A DNA stretch of 64,000 nt from Mycobacterium arosiense ATCC BAA-1401 = DSM 45069 (GTDB lineage Bacteria > Actinomycetota > Actinomycetes > Mycobacteriales > Mycobacteriaceae). The notes under the pieces are model-generated. The model was not told the DNA's origin. It ran no database searches and was given only the letters and a program-made list of their open reading frames with translations. The translations under genes were made by a program, and so were the position numbers. Each line of letters begins with the position of its first letter. Positions within the stretch are counted from its first letter, which is position 1. Location: NCBI RefSeq assembly GCF_002086125.1, contig NZ_MVHG01000011.1, positions 1 through 64,000 of the forward strand. Direction: 5' to 3'. Positions 44,686-54,318 of this stretch are shown piece after piece.

Positions 44686-45612
44686 TTAGTCGGGTCGGCC
44701 CACTTCGTAGTTGCCGTTGTTGTCCAAGAACGTCACGGTGACCTGCCGAGGGGTGCCGTCGACGCTAACCCGGCAGGTGAAACTGGCGCCCTGCCTCACA
44801 GGAACATTCGCGCCGTCATTGCATTTGACGTCGGAAACGTTCTTGTCGCCGTAGCCGGTGACCTCGTCGGTCAGTACGCCTTGGACCTCCGCTTCGGCAG
44901 CCCCGATGTCGAGTTTCTTGGTGGTTAGGAAGCTGGGCTTGGACAAACCGATAGCCACACCCGTCGCCAGGAGCGCGCCAGCCAGTCCCAGGCCACCCCA
45001 CAACAGGGCCTTAGACCGCTGAGGGCGCCTGGGGCGTGCGGGTGCAACCGGGCCGTAGGGCGCGGCGGCGTAAGGCCCGGGCGGCGGGAAGCTGTACTGG
45101 CTGGCCGGCCCATAGTGCAGTGGTTGGGGAACGAAACCCGGCTGGGGAACCGCCGGTGCTGATGCGTTCTGGGGCGCAGCAGGCGGATAGCCCGGTGTAG
45201 GGGCAGGCCTCGGATGCTGCGGCGGCGCCGCCGTTGGCGGAGGCCCAGATGGCGGACTGGCTTCCTGGTTCGGGGTCGGCTGCCAGTTCCCGAGTTGTCC
45301 GTACTGTCCGTCGGAAGCGGCCTGGACAGGCCTACCTCGTCGGCTGTCATCTGCGACGTCGGCGTCTTCACTGCGTCGCGGCTCGAGCGACGGGGGCGCC
45401 ACCATTGTGCGCTCAGGGTCGTCAACCAACTGCTGAGGGTTGGGCACCACGACGGTGCATTCTTCGTCGTCGTGCGAGTGCCCGCGGGGCACGACCACCG
45501 TGCGCTCCGGATCATCATGCGGTGCGACCAGGCGGGATTCTTCGCCGCCTTCTCGCGCCAATGACCCCGAGGCGCTGGTGGTCTCCCCGTCCTCCGGACT
45601 GTTCATCATCAC
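44686..45612 (-). CDS. DUF4333 membrane protein with repeated TVV motifs
   Basis: This 308-residue protein has an acidic, then Pro-rich, cytoplasmic tail that bears three similar motifs: DPERTVVVP, DEECTVVVP and DPERTMVAP (about residues 33-75). Such (D/E)xxT-(V/M)-V sites are like known kinase and FHA targets. One membrane helix (about 203-223) and a DUF4333 domain with VSDVKCNDG and SFTCRVS complete it. The domain is homologous to that at 35459. It is divergent from a small hypothetical gene at 45858. A link to the nearby kinases is an inference. Confidence 0.8.
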   Translation of the reverse strand: MMMNSPEDGETTSASGSLAREGGEESRLVAPHDDPERTVVVPRGHSHDDEECTVVVPNPQQLVDDPERTMVAPPSLEPRRSEDADVADDSRRGRPVQAASDGQYGQLGNWQPTPNQEASPPSGPPPTAAPPQHPRPAPTPGYPPAAPQNASAPAVPQPGFVPQPLHYGPASQYSFPPPGPYAAAPYGPVAPARPRRPQRSKALLWGGLGLAGALLATGVAIGLSKPSFLTTKKLDIGAAEAEVQGVLTDEVTGYGDKNVSDVKCNDGANVPVRQGASFTCRVSVDGTPRQVTVTFLDNNGNYEVGRPD

Positions 45613-45857
45613 TCCCTCGCCTGGCTCATGATGTTACGCAAAGGTGCGTCGCGCAGCTCCTTGCCGGGCAAGGTCGAGTAGAAGCGGGAGGTGCCGGGAT
45701 CCGCAGCTGCCGTCCTCTCACCGGTCGTCGCCGCATGCGGCGACCGCGCTCGCGACCCGCGTCGGGCCGAGGCTGGTGGCCACCCCGCCCAATGGCCGCC
45801 CCTGGTGTGCTCAAATACGGGTATGTGGGGACGATTCCGCTGAGCAAGGGCGACTCC

Positions 45858-46265
45858 ATGGATCCCTACGAGCAAGCGCTACTTTGGACGCGGGCCCAGC
45901 TGGGCATCGTCGTCACTGCTGAGGAACGGATGCACCTGGTCGCGATCAGCGATCACGTCGTAACCGATTGCATCGGCAAGCAAGTCGAAACGCTCACCGC
46001 TCGTGGCGGCGCGGTGTTTTGGTTCGGCCATACCGGCCGAAATGCGCCGGTTAATCGCATGGCGACACTCAATCTCTTTGCCGCTGCGACGATGTCGGCA
46101 TTCACCCTGCCCTTGCTGCGTGGCCCGGTCTTGATCACGGGGGCCGATCCGCGCGGCAACCCGAGCGGGCTTTCAGGCTCTCAATTCCAGCTCCTGAAAT
46201 CTGGGCCGGGCGCGAACTGGCGGCAAAGACTCATCTTCCGGCTTCGTGAGCGCCGGATGGATTGA
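45858..46265 (+). CDS. Small hypothetical protein
   Basis: This is a 135-residue protein from ATG 45858 (AAGGG 8 nt upstream). It has helices with TRAQLGIVVTAEERM and VFWFGHTGRNAP and no Cys pair, signal or membrane helix. It is basic at the C-terminus (RLIFRLRERR). I do not recognise a family. It is divergent from the DUF4333 gene and convergent with the kinase at 46370. The 104-nt gap between them holds a weak CGGC-TTTT-GCCG hairpin. Confidence 0.5.
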   Translation: MDPYEQALLWTRAQLGIVVTAEERMHLVAISDHVVTDCIGKQVETLTARGGAVFWFGHTGRNAPVNRMATLNLFAAATMSAFTLPLLRGPVLITGADPRGNPSGLSGSQFQLLKSGPGANWRQRLIFRLRERRMD

Positions 46266-46369
46266 CCTATCCGCTCGGGTAAGGTCAGGGCGGACTTTCG
46301 GCTTTTGCCGATCGGGGCCCACGCACCGGCCGATTCCCAGATGAAGTTGCACTAGTACGGCTGCAGCAG

Positions 46370-48454
46370 TTACGGCTTGACGTTTCCCAGCATTGCGGTG
46401 GCCACCCGTTTGGCATCGGGGACAGCCCATGCAGGATCCCGCGGCCATCCCTGATCGGGGTCGTAGTTTGAAGCGATCTTCGGGACCTGGCAGCTGCGCG
46501 TTTCGACGATGACGTTCCCGTGGGCTCCCATTGCCTGCTGGCATGCATCTGGCCCGTTCTCCCCACTATTTGTGGCCATGGAAACGGTGATGAGGTCTCC
46601 TTGCCGCTGCACTGGGCCCAAGACATAACCGGCGCCGTTCTCGAAGCCCAGGGAGGCATCGACTTCACTTTTCGCACAGGTATTCCATTGAGCCTGCGCC
46701 GAATTCAAGAAGTCCTGGGCGTCTTTCGCGGAGGGATACACCGCTGCGGTTTGTTCGATGAGGTGCGGGCCCGGCGAACCGAGGTACACGTGGCCAATGG
46801 TTTGAGTTTTGATTTCGGTGGGCTGGGAGGGGGCATAGACGTCATGCTCACCGGTGAACACCACGCCAACACATGATCGTGGCGTGACTTGGCTTGAATG
46901 ATCCGACATCCCGTACGACGACGATTCAATGGCAAGGCCGCCGCCCCCATCACCGGCGGGAGTGCTGGCGACGGTCACTCCGAGCACCTTGCTCAGCTGG
47001 TCAGCAGTCAGCAACACTTGATCGATCGCCTTTGGCGAGAATAACGGCTGCGTTGGTGACGTCGGCGATCCACTGACTGATCCGACGCGATCAGATCCAT
47101 CGAGGAGCATCACGCCGTTCACCAACACCACTTTGAGCCAACGGGTTTCGGTACTTGATGTTCCGTCTGGTCGGACGTACTTGAGTTCGGCAACCACGCT
47201 GCTGGCGTCGCGGGGGCTGACCGAAAGAACGGTCACCGACTGTATTGTCGCCCAGAAATCAACGAATTCACGTTGCCCTGTTTGGTTTTGGTACTTGCTA
47301 TCGAGTTTTGTCCACGCGTCTGTGGGATGAGCTGGGAGCTCCCCGTAATAGCTGGTGACGAAATCCCGCATGTTCTCGAACGTGACCGGTGACGCAGCCG
47401 GCGCCGCGGTAGTTGCGGTGCTCCGCGCGGATTGGTCGTGCGAGGACTGCCGCATCAGCAACGCGGCCGCGCTGATTGAAGCGCCCACAAGAACAGCGAC
47501 GGTGACGGCTACGGCTACCCGCCGTCGCCGCGATGGCCCGGCCTCGGCATCGACCGAAGGGGTAGCCCGCGGCGCTGACACGGTAGGAGCCGACGGTGTT
47601 GAGGCACTGGCAGAATCGAGTTGTTCGGCCAGGGCGTGCACGAAATCGGAGCAACGTTCGAAGCGGTCTTCGGGACGTTTGGCGAGACCGACGGCCAGCA
47701 CGGGGTCGAATTTGGCAAGTGCCGGTCGCAGGTCAGCCAGAGCTGGTGGAGGCACATTGAGGTGACGGCTGATGACAACCGCGGGGTTTGAATTGTGGAA
47801 GAGCTGCGAGCCGCAGAACAGATGGTAAGCCGTGGCAGCCAGTGCGTATTGGTCCGCACGACCATCGAGGTCTTCGCCGAGTAACTGCTCCGGTGCACAG
47901 TAGGCCACCGTGCCCACCGTCATGTTGGTCTTCGTCAGCCCGCTGATGTCGTCGACGTTACGAGCTATCCCGAAGTCGGTCAGCAGGATTCGTTGCTCAC
48001 CCTTGTCGTCGAGATGGGTGAGCATGATGTTGGCTGGCTTGACGTCTCGGTGGAGCAAAGCTTGCTTGTGGGCGTGGTCTAGCGCGCTGGCGACGCCGCT
48101 TACGATGCGGACGACGTCTTCGGGGGGCATTCCAGCGGGGTATCGATCGGCCAGGAGCCGGGCAGCGTCCAGTCCGTCGACGAAGTCCATCGAGATCCAG
48201 AGTTGACCATCTTCTTCCCCGCGGTCGTGGACACCGACGATGTGGGGGTGCCACAGCGTCGACGCGAGATCGGCTTCGCGGTTGAAGCGGGCCCGGAATT
48301 CGTCGTCGGCCGACCACTCGCGAGGTAGCAGCTTGAGGGCATCTCGGCGCGGTAACCGTGGGTGTTGGGCGAGATACACCTCGCCCATTCCGCCCGACCC
48401 AAGCAAGCGAATGATGGTGTACCCGGCGAACGTCTGGCCGGTCGTCAATGGCAT
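46370..48454 (-). CDS. PknH-like Ser/Thr protein kinase
   Basis: This 694-residue protein has a PknB-type kinase domain (about residues 10-275): GSGGMG (19-24), Lys41, HRDVKPAN with Asp137, a DFG segment and a YCAPEQ region. After a Ser/Thr/Pro linker comes one helix (about 314-336) and an outer PknH-type domain. That outer part has two Cys pairs ([32 protein letters not shown]). The architecture is that of PknH. It differs from the kinase at 30392 in its sensor. Start ATG 48454; the 188 nt upstream hold its promoter but no clear operator. Confidence 0.9.
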   Translation of the reverse strand: MPLTTGQTFAGYTIIRLLGSGGMGEVYLAQHPRLPRRDALKLLPREWSADDEFRARFNREADLASTLWHPHIVGVHDRGEEDGQLWISMDFVDGLDAARLLADRYPAGMPPEDVVRIVSGVASALDHAHKQALLHRDVKPANIMLTHLDDKGEQRILLTDFGIARNVDDISGLTKTNMTVGTVAYCAPEQLLGEDLDGRADQYALAATAYHLFCGSQLFHNSNPAVVISRHLNVPPPALADLRPALAKFDPVLAVGLAKRPEDRFERCSDFVHALAEQLDSASASTPSAPTVSAPRATPSVDAEAGPSRRRRVAVAVTVAVLVGASISAAALLMRQSSHDQSARSTATTAAPAASPVTFENMRDFVTSYYGELPAHPTDAWTKLDSKYQNQTGQREFVDFWATIQSVTVLSVSPRDASSVVAELKYVRPDGTSSTETRWLKVVLVNGVMLLDGSDRVGSVSGSPTSPTQPLFSPKAIDQVLLTADQLSKVLGVTVASTPAGDGGGGLAIESSSYGMSDHSSQVTPRSCVGVVFTGEHDVYAPSQPTEIKTQTIGHVYLGSPGPHLIEQTAAVYPSAKDAQDFLNSAQAQWNTCAKSEVDASLGFENGAGYVLGPVQRQGDLITVSMATNSGENGPDACQQAMGAHGNVIVETRSCQVPKIASNYDPDQGWPRDPAWAVPDAKRVATAMLGNVKP

Positions 48455-48642
48455 AGCGTTGACGTCCTCCCCGCAGTCATTGCGGGCCGGCCAGCTGTGG
48501 TTTCACGGCTCCTGAGAGTAATGAGCCGCCGTCGGTCCCGACGGGAGAATCCAAGAACTGAGTAATCGGGGACCCCGGGGCTCAGCTCGCGGCTGTCGGC
48601 GGCCGAGGTCCGACCGCTGCGAAAAACGGTTCACGCCGGCGC

Positions 48643-49170
48643 TCAGATGTCAGGGGCGGTCGTGCGGCTGTTGAGGTAAGTCGCGGTGGCCACCAGCACG
48701 GTGTAGCTGGCGATGTTCACCGAAACCAGCAACGCAATAGGGGCTCCGTGGAACGCCGCCGTCAGCGCGAGAGTAAGGCCGTAGCTGGTGCCGCCGGATA
48801 GTGCCAGGCCGATCAGCCAGCCCAGTGCCTGATTTGAGGGGGATCCGACTGCCACCACTAGCAGTTCCGACAGGTGGGGGTGGCGGTCTAGGAAGGCTTG
48901 GGCCGCACCAGTTCTGCGCCCGTTTTGGACTGCGGTTCGTCGTTGCCGTTCCCAGGAGGCGGCCAGGTGTATGCCGGCTGCGAAAAACAGCAGGGCCCCG
49001 GCGCCGGCTGCGATGACCGCTGCTGTCGGTAGAGGGCCGTGCTGGCGATGGGGGCCGAAGAGGGCATCGAGGGCCGTGAACGCGAGCACGTAGAGCGGCA
49101 TCAACCAGATCAGTACGCGGGTCATGCCCAGGTAGCCGTGGCTTGGGTTCTGGTCTGCATTCGTCCACAT
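48643..49170 (-). CDS. Four-TM membrane protein
   Basis: The frame encodes 175 residues from ATG 49170, or 160 from ATG 49125 (MTRVLIWLMPLYVLAF). It has four hydrophobic helices separated by a basic, Arg-rich loop near residues 75-90. No transporter or enzyme motif is seen. It lies divergent from the large membrane protein at 49247 with only 76 nt between, so a shared regulatory region is likely. Confidence 0.6.
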   Translation of the reverse strand: MWTNADQNPSHGYLGMTRVLIWLMPLYVLAFTALDALFGPHRQHGPLPTAAVIAAGAGALLFFAAGIHLAASWERQRRTAVQNGRRTGAAQAFLDRHPHLSELLVVAVGSPSNQALGWLIGLALSGGTSYGLTLALTAAFHGAPIALLVSVNIASYTVLVATATYLNSRTTAPDI

Positions 49171-49246
49171 CTAACACAGTTGTGTGCCATTTCAGCGCGC
49201 CTTGAGCCTTGCGCCAATGACACCGAGGCGTGTCAGAATCCGGGCT

Positions 49247-50806
49247 GTGCCGGATTGGACTTATGTGCCGCTTCGTCGGCCTGCGGCGTTGTTGCTCGGT
49301 GAGCGCCTCAGCCAGGTTTGGGCACTGCGGTTGCTCGCTGCATTGATTCGCTACACCGGCGGGCGACGCTGGATTCCTCTGGTGTTCGATCACCCGGCTG
49401 TGCCGGCGCAGTGGGCCGGCCGGTTCGGCGCCTCGGTCCCACCCCGGATCGCGTGGGAGGCCATCGCGGTTCTTCCTGTGCAAGGCGCCTCGGTAATCGA
49501 GATTAACCCGGTCGGTGTCGATGATGTCGCGACCGTGCGTCGCGCGGCGGCCGGCCGCCGGTGCCGGGTCACCGTGGTGGCCGACAACGCGCAAACATGT
49601 GCAGCGATCGCCGGCGACGTCGACGCCGTCAGCGTCGGCGATCCGGACGGCCCCGTTGTGCGGTTGAGCGGCGCGGATTTGGCGCCGGCGGTGTCTGCGC
49701 TCACCGATGCGTCGACGACGGTGCTGGCCCGGCCCTCAGTGCTACTCGAGGCGGGGCCGGGCTGGTTCAACCGGGTAATTGAAGCGGCTACCCCCACCTC
49801 GCCGGTGCCGTCGTCGCGCTGCAGCCTCGCCGCGGGTCCGCGCCGCTGGCCCGATTGGTTCTGGGCCTCGCTGACCGGGCTGGGGTTGATCGTGGCCGGC
49901 TTGGGTGCGGGCGTGGTCGCGTTGGGCCCGGTGCTACTGGGCTATGACCGCGCCTATCTGGGTGCAACGGTGGCCGATCTGCATCGGCTCAACCCACATC
50001 TGGTCGGCTTTTTGCAGCATGATCGAATCACCATGGCCGCCAACATGATCGGCATCGGGATCCTCTATCTCGGCGTGGCTGCGGCGATGCGCCAAGGCTA
50101 CCGGTGGGCGCGTCGTGTTCTGCTGATTTCGGGTGTGGTTGTCTTCGGCAGCTACTTCTATTTCCTTGGCACCGGCGGGTTCGTGGAACCGTTGCACACG
50201 GTGGTCGTCGTCGTGTTATTCCCGACGCTGGTGATGGCGGTGTGCCGGCGGGCGACCGGGGCGCATTGGGCGCCGGTGGTCGAAGGGCCTGAGGCGCAGC
50301 GCCGCCGGGCGCTATTCGGGCAGCTGTTGATGGTCGGCGTCGGCGCAGGCCTAACGGTGGCCGGCGTGGTCATCTCCGTCGTCGGATTCACCTCGGTGTT
50401 TGTGCCCACCGACCTCGGCTTCATGGGCACCTGCGCCCATCATCTGCAGGCGGCTGACGCGCATCTGCTGCCGTTCATCGCCCATGATCGGGCGGGCTTC
50501 GGCGGCGCCCTGATCGGGGCGGGGCTGGCGGTCCTGTTGATCAGCACGTGGGGTTGGCGTCGGGGCCAGCGCGCGGTGTGGTGGACTCTGCTGTTGGGAT
50601 GTGCGTGCGCGACCGCGCCGGTCCTTATCGTCCACTTCGCCATCGGCTACACCGATTTCATGCACCTGCTGCCGGTCTACGTTCTCGTCGCCGCGGCTAG
50701 CGTGGCGCTCGCCTTGTCGAAGAGCTACCTGACCGCGCGGCAGGATCTCGAATCGACCAATCCGGTTGAGGGCACCGCGCGCAGCCGAAAAGGCGTTGCC
50801 GGCTAA
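49247..50806 (+). CDS. Mycobacterial membrane protein with a soluble N-terminal domain
   Basis: This is a protein of about 519 residues from GTG 49247. The first 180 residues have alternating strands and helices (VSVGDPDGPVV, VEINPV-like segments) that recall a TIM-barrel part of a dihydroorotate-dehydrogenase-like protein. The key catalytic residues are not evident. The C-terminal 320 residues hold about eight membrane helices in two similar halves, each with ADLHRLNPHLVGFLQHDR or ADAHLLPFIAHDR before a Gly-rich helix. An internal duplication is therefore likely. A permease or sensor role is possible. Confidence 0.6.
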   Translation: MPDWTYVPLRRPAALLLGERLSQVWALRLLAALIRYTGGRRWIPLVFDHPAVPAQWAGRFGASVPPRIAWEAIAVLPVQGASVIEINPVGVDDVATVRRAAAGRRCRVTVVADNAQTCAAIAGDVDAVSVGDPDGPVVRLSGADLAPAVSALTDASTTVLARPSVLLEAGPGWFNRVIEAATPTSPVPSSRCSLAAGPRRWPDWFWASLTGLGLIVAGLGAGVVALGPVLLGYDRAYLGATVADLHRLNPHLVGFLQHDRITMAANMIGIGILYLGVAAAMRQGYRWARRVLLISGVVVFGSYFYFLGTGGFVEPLHTVVVVVLFPTLVMAVCRRATGAHWAPVVEGPEAQRRRALFGQLLMVGVGAGLTVAGVVISVVGFTSVFVPTDLGFMGTCAHHLQAADAHLLPFIAHDRAGFGGALIGAGLAVLLISTWGWRRGQRAVWWTLLLGCACATAPVLIVHFAIGYTDFMHLLPVYVLVAAASVALALSKSYLTARQDLESTNPVEGTARSRKGVAG

Positions 50807-50851
50807 CCGGTGCTGGACCATCATGGTTGGGCAAACTGTGAAGGAGTAGCT

Positions 50852-51322
50852 GTGAAATTGGCAGAGGCGTTGTCGCTGCGGGCGGATGCGGTCCGCAAGA
50901 TCGAACAGTTGCGCACCCGCATCGTGAGCAACGCCCGCTACCAGGAGGGCGAAGAACCAGCCGAGGATGCTGCCGCCTTGCTCGCCGAAGTCGACGGCGT
51001 CATCGACGAGTATCAAATCCTCATCCAGCGGATCAACCGTACGAACGCCGCCACGACGATCGGCTCGGACGGCACGCTGACCGACGCGTTGGGCCGCCGC
51101 GACGCGCTGCGGTGGCGCCACCATGTTCTGACCAGCGCAGCGGACGCGGCCGCCGGGAAGAATCAGCAGGGCTACACGCGGCAATTGCGCTCAGAGCTCA
51201 AGATGCTGTCTGCGGTGGCGGTCGCTGATCTGCGGGCCCGGGCCGATCAGGTTGCCCGCGACCTCCGTGAGCTCGACGTGCGGATCCAACGATCGAACTG
51301 GGAGGTCGACCTACAGGAGTGA
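50852..51322 (+). CDS. DIP1984-family protein
   Basis: This is a protein of about 156 residues from GTG 50852 (AAGGAG 7 nt upstream). It is an all-helical coiled protein with KLAEALSLRADAVRKIEQL at the start, EGEEPAEDAAALLAEVD, and INRTNAATTIGSDG in the middle. These motifs define the DIP1984 family of actinobacteria and firmicutes. The family is of unknown function and was once compared to septicolysin. It follows the membrane protein by about 45 nt. It is likely cytoplasmic. Confidence 0.85.
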   Translation: MKLAEALSLRADAVRKIEQLRTRIVSNARYQEGEEPAEDAAALLAEVDGVIDEYQILIQRINRTNAATTIGSDGTLTDALGRRDALRWRHHVLTSAADAAAGKNQQGYTRQLRSELKMLSAVAVADLRARADQVARDLRELDVRIQRSNWEVDLQE

Positions 51323-51652
51323 CAGGACCCCGAGGTGTAGCAGGTAGTCGTCGCGGAGGCGTGCACAAGCCTTGACCGGCGGGCCAAGCCCGGTCTCTGC
51401 TGGCGCACGAAGGGCAGTGCGGGGGATTCGATTTCCCCTTTCACATCGCAGCCCAGCATCGCGCACAGGTGACAGGGCACGGCACACAGCACATCACCAC
51501 GTGCAGATCCGGGACGATGAGGGCGGGCATGGGGCATACACCTCGCGGTAGGCCGCCACCAGGGTCTCGCAGAACACTCTCGTCGAGGCGCAGAACACGC
51601 CAGCCGCTCGTGGCATGTCGTGCCCGCGAACAGGATTGGGCCTGCCGTGGCC
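51323..51652. other. 330-nt stretch without a supported gene
   Basis: The stretch between the DIP1984 stop and the lipoprotein remnant has open frames on both strands, but none has a credible start or domain. It may hold decayed DNA, as the lipoprotein and secreted-protein copies just after it are broken. Confidence 0.4.
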
Positions 51653-52121
51653 TCAGTTCTTAGTGAGGGTTGCTGGGACCACGGCGACACCCGGAGGCTG
51701 CGCGCACGGTAAGGAGTTGGTGGCGGTCCCCGTCAATGTTTGGGCGTCAAGCGAGTAGCTGATGTTGGAGGGCTCCGCGGCGCAGTCGGCGGGCAGTTTC
51801 CGCGTTGCCTGCCATGTGTGTTCGACAAGGTGTAACTCAGCCGTCCAGCCCAGTGAGGACTGCACATGAGCGCAACCAGGCCCGCATGCATTGATCTCCC
51901 AGACCGTCTTGGACACGACGCCTCCCGCGCGTGGCTGACCGTCAACGGGTGAGTCGCGCGCCGTCAGTGGTGAACGTGTAGCTTCCGTTCAGCGCTGGTA
52001 TGGGCTCCTTGGTGGATGGCGCCAGGGTCGGCGCCGACGACGAAGGATGGGACGAACATGCGGTCAAGCAGACCGCGGCGAATGCGGCCCACCCCCACCG
52101 TGGCCCGCTGGCAATGCGCAT
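51653..52121 (-). pseudogene. Lipoprotein gene broken by a one-base shift
   Basis: ATG 52121 opens a lipoprotein with lipobox VCLTAC, mature SSHPSSS, and a beta segment NGSYTFTTDGARL. The frame stops at 51942. The continuation (GQPRAGGVVSKTVWEINACGPGC...) is in the next frame and runs to 51653, with two more Cys residues. Deleting one base near 51946-51950 would join them into about 155 residues. This resembles mycobacterial lipoproteins with a YTF...DG start and a CGxxC part. The break may be decay or an error. Confidence 0.6.
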
Positions 52122-52248
52122 CGAAAGCTCTTTCCGGGCAGGGGGTTTGACCGACGAGTCGAGCCTATCGCACAGCTGTTGGGTCGGAAGGGTCATGCAC
52201 CATCCAGATCGGGTCAAACCCTGAGACGCTTGCCCGCTCAGGGAGCCA

Positions 52249-52517
52249 ACCATGCGGATCACGACCACGAGCCCAGGTGGCTTTTCGAAGACCACACGCG
52301 AAAAAACTCCTCAGCGCGCAGCGCGTGGGATCCGACGGCGTCACCCGCGAATCCACCGGTGCGGCCGGATGCATCCCGCTGCCCACGGGCGACAGTCTGA
52401 CCTACGCCAACAACGTGGTCCAGCACCTGCGCAGTCGATACCGCCAGCACGCGCTGCACCGTCACCAGCAACCACAGCGTCGGCACCAGCACCACCAAGA
52501 GCTTCGTGTCGTCATGA
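52249..52517 (+). pseudogene. Broken copy of the secreted protein at 23228
   Basis: The segment encodes RITTTSPGGFSKTTRE, then after a shift LLSAQRVGSDGVTREST and GAAGCIPLPTGDSLTYANN, then a third frame near the end that reads TTKSFVSS and a stop. These follow the intact protein at 23228-23851 (RITTTAPSGFSKTTREE, QRVGPDGVTREP, GAAGFIPLP). At least two frameshifts separate the parts, and the first 90 codons, including the signal peptide, are missing. It is a truncated remnant of a duplication. Confidence 0.75.
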
Positions 52518-52575
52518 AACTCGGCTACTTTGATTGCTGCAAGATTCACGCGTCTTGAGAGATCGAGGTCGAAGG

Positions 52576-53217
52576 GTGTCGCAGCCGAACCCGCAGCCAC
52601 TACCGGGCGGTTATCCTCCTAGCGCCGGGGGCGCGAGACCCGGTTATCTGCCGCCAGCGTCGCCGGGTTATCCAGCGCCCTCAAGCTCGGCTCCGGCGGC
52701 ATATCCACCGCCGCCAGTGGAGCCGACGTTTCAGGTGCGCACGTTCAAACACACTGGCGCTGTGATGTTGTGGCTGAATCAGCCGTGCATCACCACCGGT
52801 AGCTATGCGCAGTGCGAGGCCGCGATCGATGCTGCTCAACAGCACTGCATGCTGGCCGGTTGGTGGAGCATGGGCTCGCTGGTGTGGAATCCGATCTCGT
52901 TGGCGCGAAACGCGCGCGCCCGCACGGTGCTGCGCCGCCAAGCCGGTCAAGTTCACGACTACGCGCTATGGTGGGCGACTTACCAAGCAGGCGGCCGCCA
53001 CATCCATGTATGGGCGCCTCCACCCACCCGTCCGGCGTACACCAAATGGTGGATGTGGCTGCCGCTCATTATGATTCCACTGATTGTCGCACTGATTGTG
53101 GCCATAGCAACCAGCAAGGAAAGCCACCGCAGCCCCACCAGGCCCACTCAGAATCCTTTGACAACAATCACGTTGCCCACGTTGGCGCCCAAAGCTACGC
53201 AGTCCGCTTCGCGCTGA
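52576..53217 (+). CDS. Pro-rich tail-anchored membrane protein
   Basis: This frame encodes about 213 residues from GTG 52576. The first 55 residues are Pro/Gly/Tyr-rich. A mixed domain then has QPCITTGSYAQCEAAIDAAQQHC with three Cys residues. A hydrophobic helix lies near residues 160-182 (WWMWLPLIMIPLIVALIVAIA), leaving a short exposed tail. The type resembles the Pro-rich membrane proteins of the kinase island. It starts just after the remnant at 52249. The function is unknown. Confidence 0.6.
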   Translation: MSQPNPQPLPGGYPPSAGGARPGYLPPASPGYPAPSSSAPAAYPPPPVEPTFQVRTFKHTGAVMLWLNQPCITTGSYAQCEAAIDAAQQHCMLAGWWSMGSLVWNPISLARNARARTVLRRQAGQVHDYALWWATYQAGGRHIHVWAPPPTRPAYTKWWMWLPLIMIPLIVALIVAIATSKESHRSPTRPTQNPLTTITLPTLAPKATQSASR

Positions 53218-53241
53218 CCTTCCGGCGAGCAAGACACTGGT

Positions 53242-53628
53242 TCAGGCCGCGCCCACTCGTCGTCGACGGCGTCGTTGTCGCCTGTACGCACGGCGGGTCA
53301 AACGCCAGTTCGGGCAGTCAGGAAGCCACTGCGCATAGGCGTCAGGTCGGTAGGGATCTGCCAGCCCGTATGCCTCGAGCGTGACGACAGCACCGGCGTG
53401 ATGCTGGCGTTCACTGACTGGCTCAGCGGCCACCGCCACCGCCATTGAGCGCGGCGCGGGGGCCCCGGCCTGGGTCGCTGCGACGGGGGGCGCCGTCCCT
53501 GATGGCAAGTCGATCGCCGATGAGTCGATCGAGCTCTGACGCCGCATGCCAAAGAGCGGCTGACTCAAGGCTTCGGCGGAGGCGCGTTTGATTCGAGTCC
53601 GCGCGGCGAAGCGCCTGAACAGGACCAC
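53242..53628 (-). CDS. Small basic hypothetical protein
   Basis: The frame gives 128 residues from GTG 53628, or 101 from an ATG at 53547. It is Ala/Arg-rich with a very basic end (RRAYRRQRRRRRR), which suggests nucleic-acid binding. It follows the helix-turn-helix gene at 53638 by 9 nt on the same strand, so it may be the last gene of the tap/tpg operon. Composition alone makes it an uncertain gene. Confidence 0.45.
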   Translation of the reverse strand: MVLFRRFAARTRIKRASAEALSQPLFGMRRQSSIDSSAIDLPSGTAPPVAATQAGAPAPRSMAVAVAAEPVSERQHHAGAVVTLEAYGLADPYRPDAYAQWLPDCPNWRLTRRAYRRQRRRRRRVGAA

Positions 53629-53637
53629 TTGCTAAGC

Positions 53638-54318
53638 CTAACCGGCGCTCTGGTCGGAGGCCGGGTGCACTATTCCCAGGTCAGCGGCCAGCGTGGCGAG
53701 GTCGACCGGGGGCGCGTCTGCCATCCAGGCTTGTGTACGGCCGGCAGCAAGATAGCGCGGTGCGGGGTGGACTCGCCATGCTTGTTGACGGACCATCACG
53801 GCGTGGGCCAGGACTTGGGCGTGGAATCGTGTCGGCACCGTCCGGCTGGCCACTAGCGTTCCCCGGCGTCGCAGTTCCCCTAATGCCCGTGTGCTGGCGT
53901 TGGTGACGGCGACTTGCAGCCAGGGCTTGGCGTGAATGGCGATGATGGCCACGGTGTGCGGGTCGAGCCAGCCTTGTTCGCGCCAGGGCGGCAGGATTGC
54001 GCTCTCGTCCTCGATCGATGCGAGCGCATTGAGCGCGTATCGATACTGCTGGTCGTTGCGCCGCTCGACATCGGCGGGACCGCGTTGCAGTTGGGCGATC
54101 CGATGTTTCGGGATGGCCATGCGCCGAGATGGCGGGTGTCGCTTGGAGATCCAGCGGCGAACGGTGGAGGGTGTGACACCGGCATACGCGGCGACCGCCG
54201 CCGCGTCGACGGTGTTCCGGTTGGTGGCGCCGTAACAGTCGAGCAGCATGTCGATGAGTCTTTTGCGGCTCCACCGGGGGCCAGCGTTGGGTCGTATTGC
54301 TTTGGCTTGCAGGCTCAT
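53638..54318 (-). CDS. Helix-turn-helix protein of the replication operon
   Basis: This protein has 226 residues from ATG 54318, which overlaps the preceding tpg-like stop by 4 bp. An HTH is visible near residues 38-60 (VAAYAGVTPSTVRRWISKR), and the ends are basic. A middle part with DVERRNDQQYRYALNALASIEDE is helical. Overlapping translation and a position just after tpg suggest a role in terminal replication or its control, but no published family is recognised. Confidence 0.65.
   Translation of the reverse strand: MSLQAKAIRPNAGPRWSRKRLIDMLLDCYGATNRNTVDAAAVAAYAGVTPSTVRRWISKRHPPSRRMAIPKHRIAQLQRGPADVERRNDQQYRYALNALASIEDESAILPPWREQGWLDPHTVAIIAIHAKPWLQVAVTNASTRALGELRRRGTLVASRTVPTRFHAQVLAHAVMVRQQAWRVHPAPRYLAAGRTQAWMADAPPVDLATLAADLGIVHPASDQSAG

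Noticed and set aside
49247..50806. Dihydroorotate dehydrogenase
   Set aside because: Only a vague barrel-like resemblance in the N-terminal part; flavin-binding and catalytic residues are not evident, and the C-terminal half is membrane helices.
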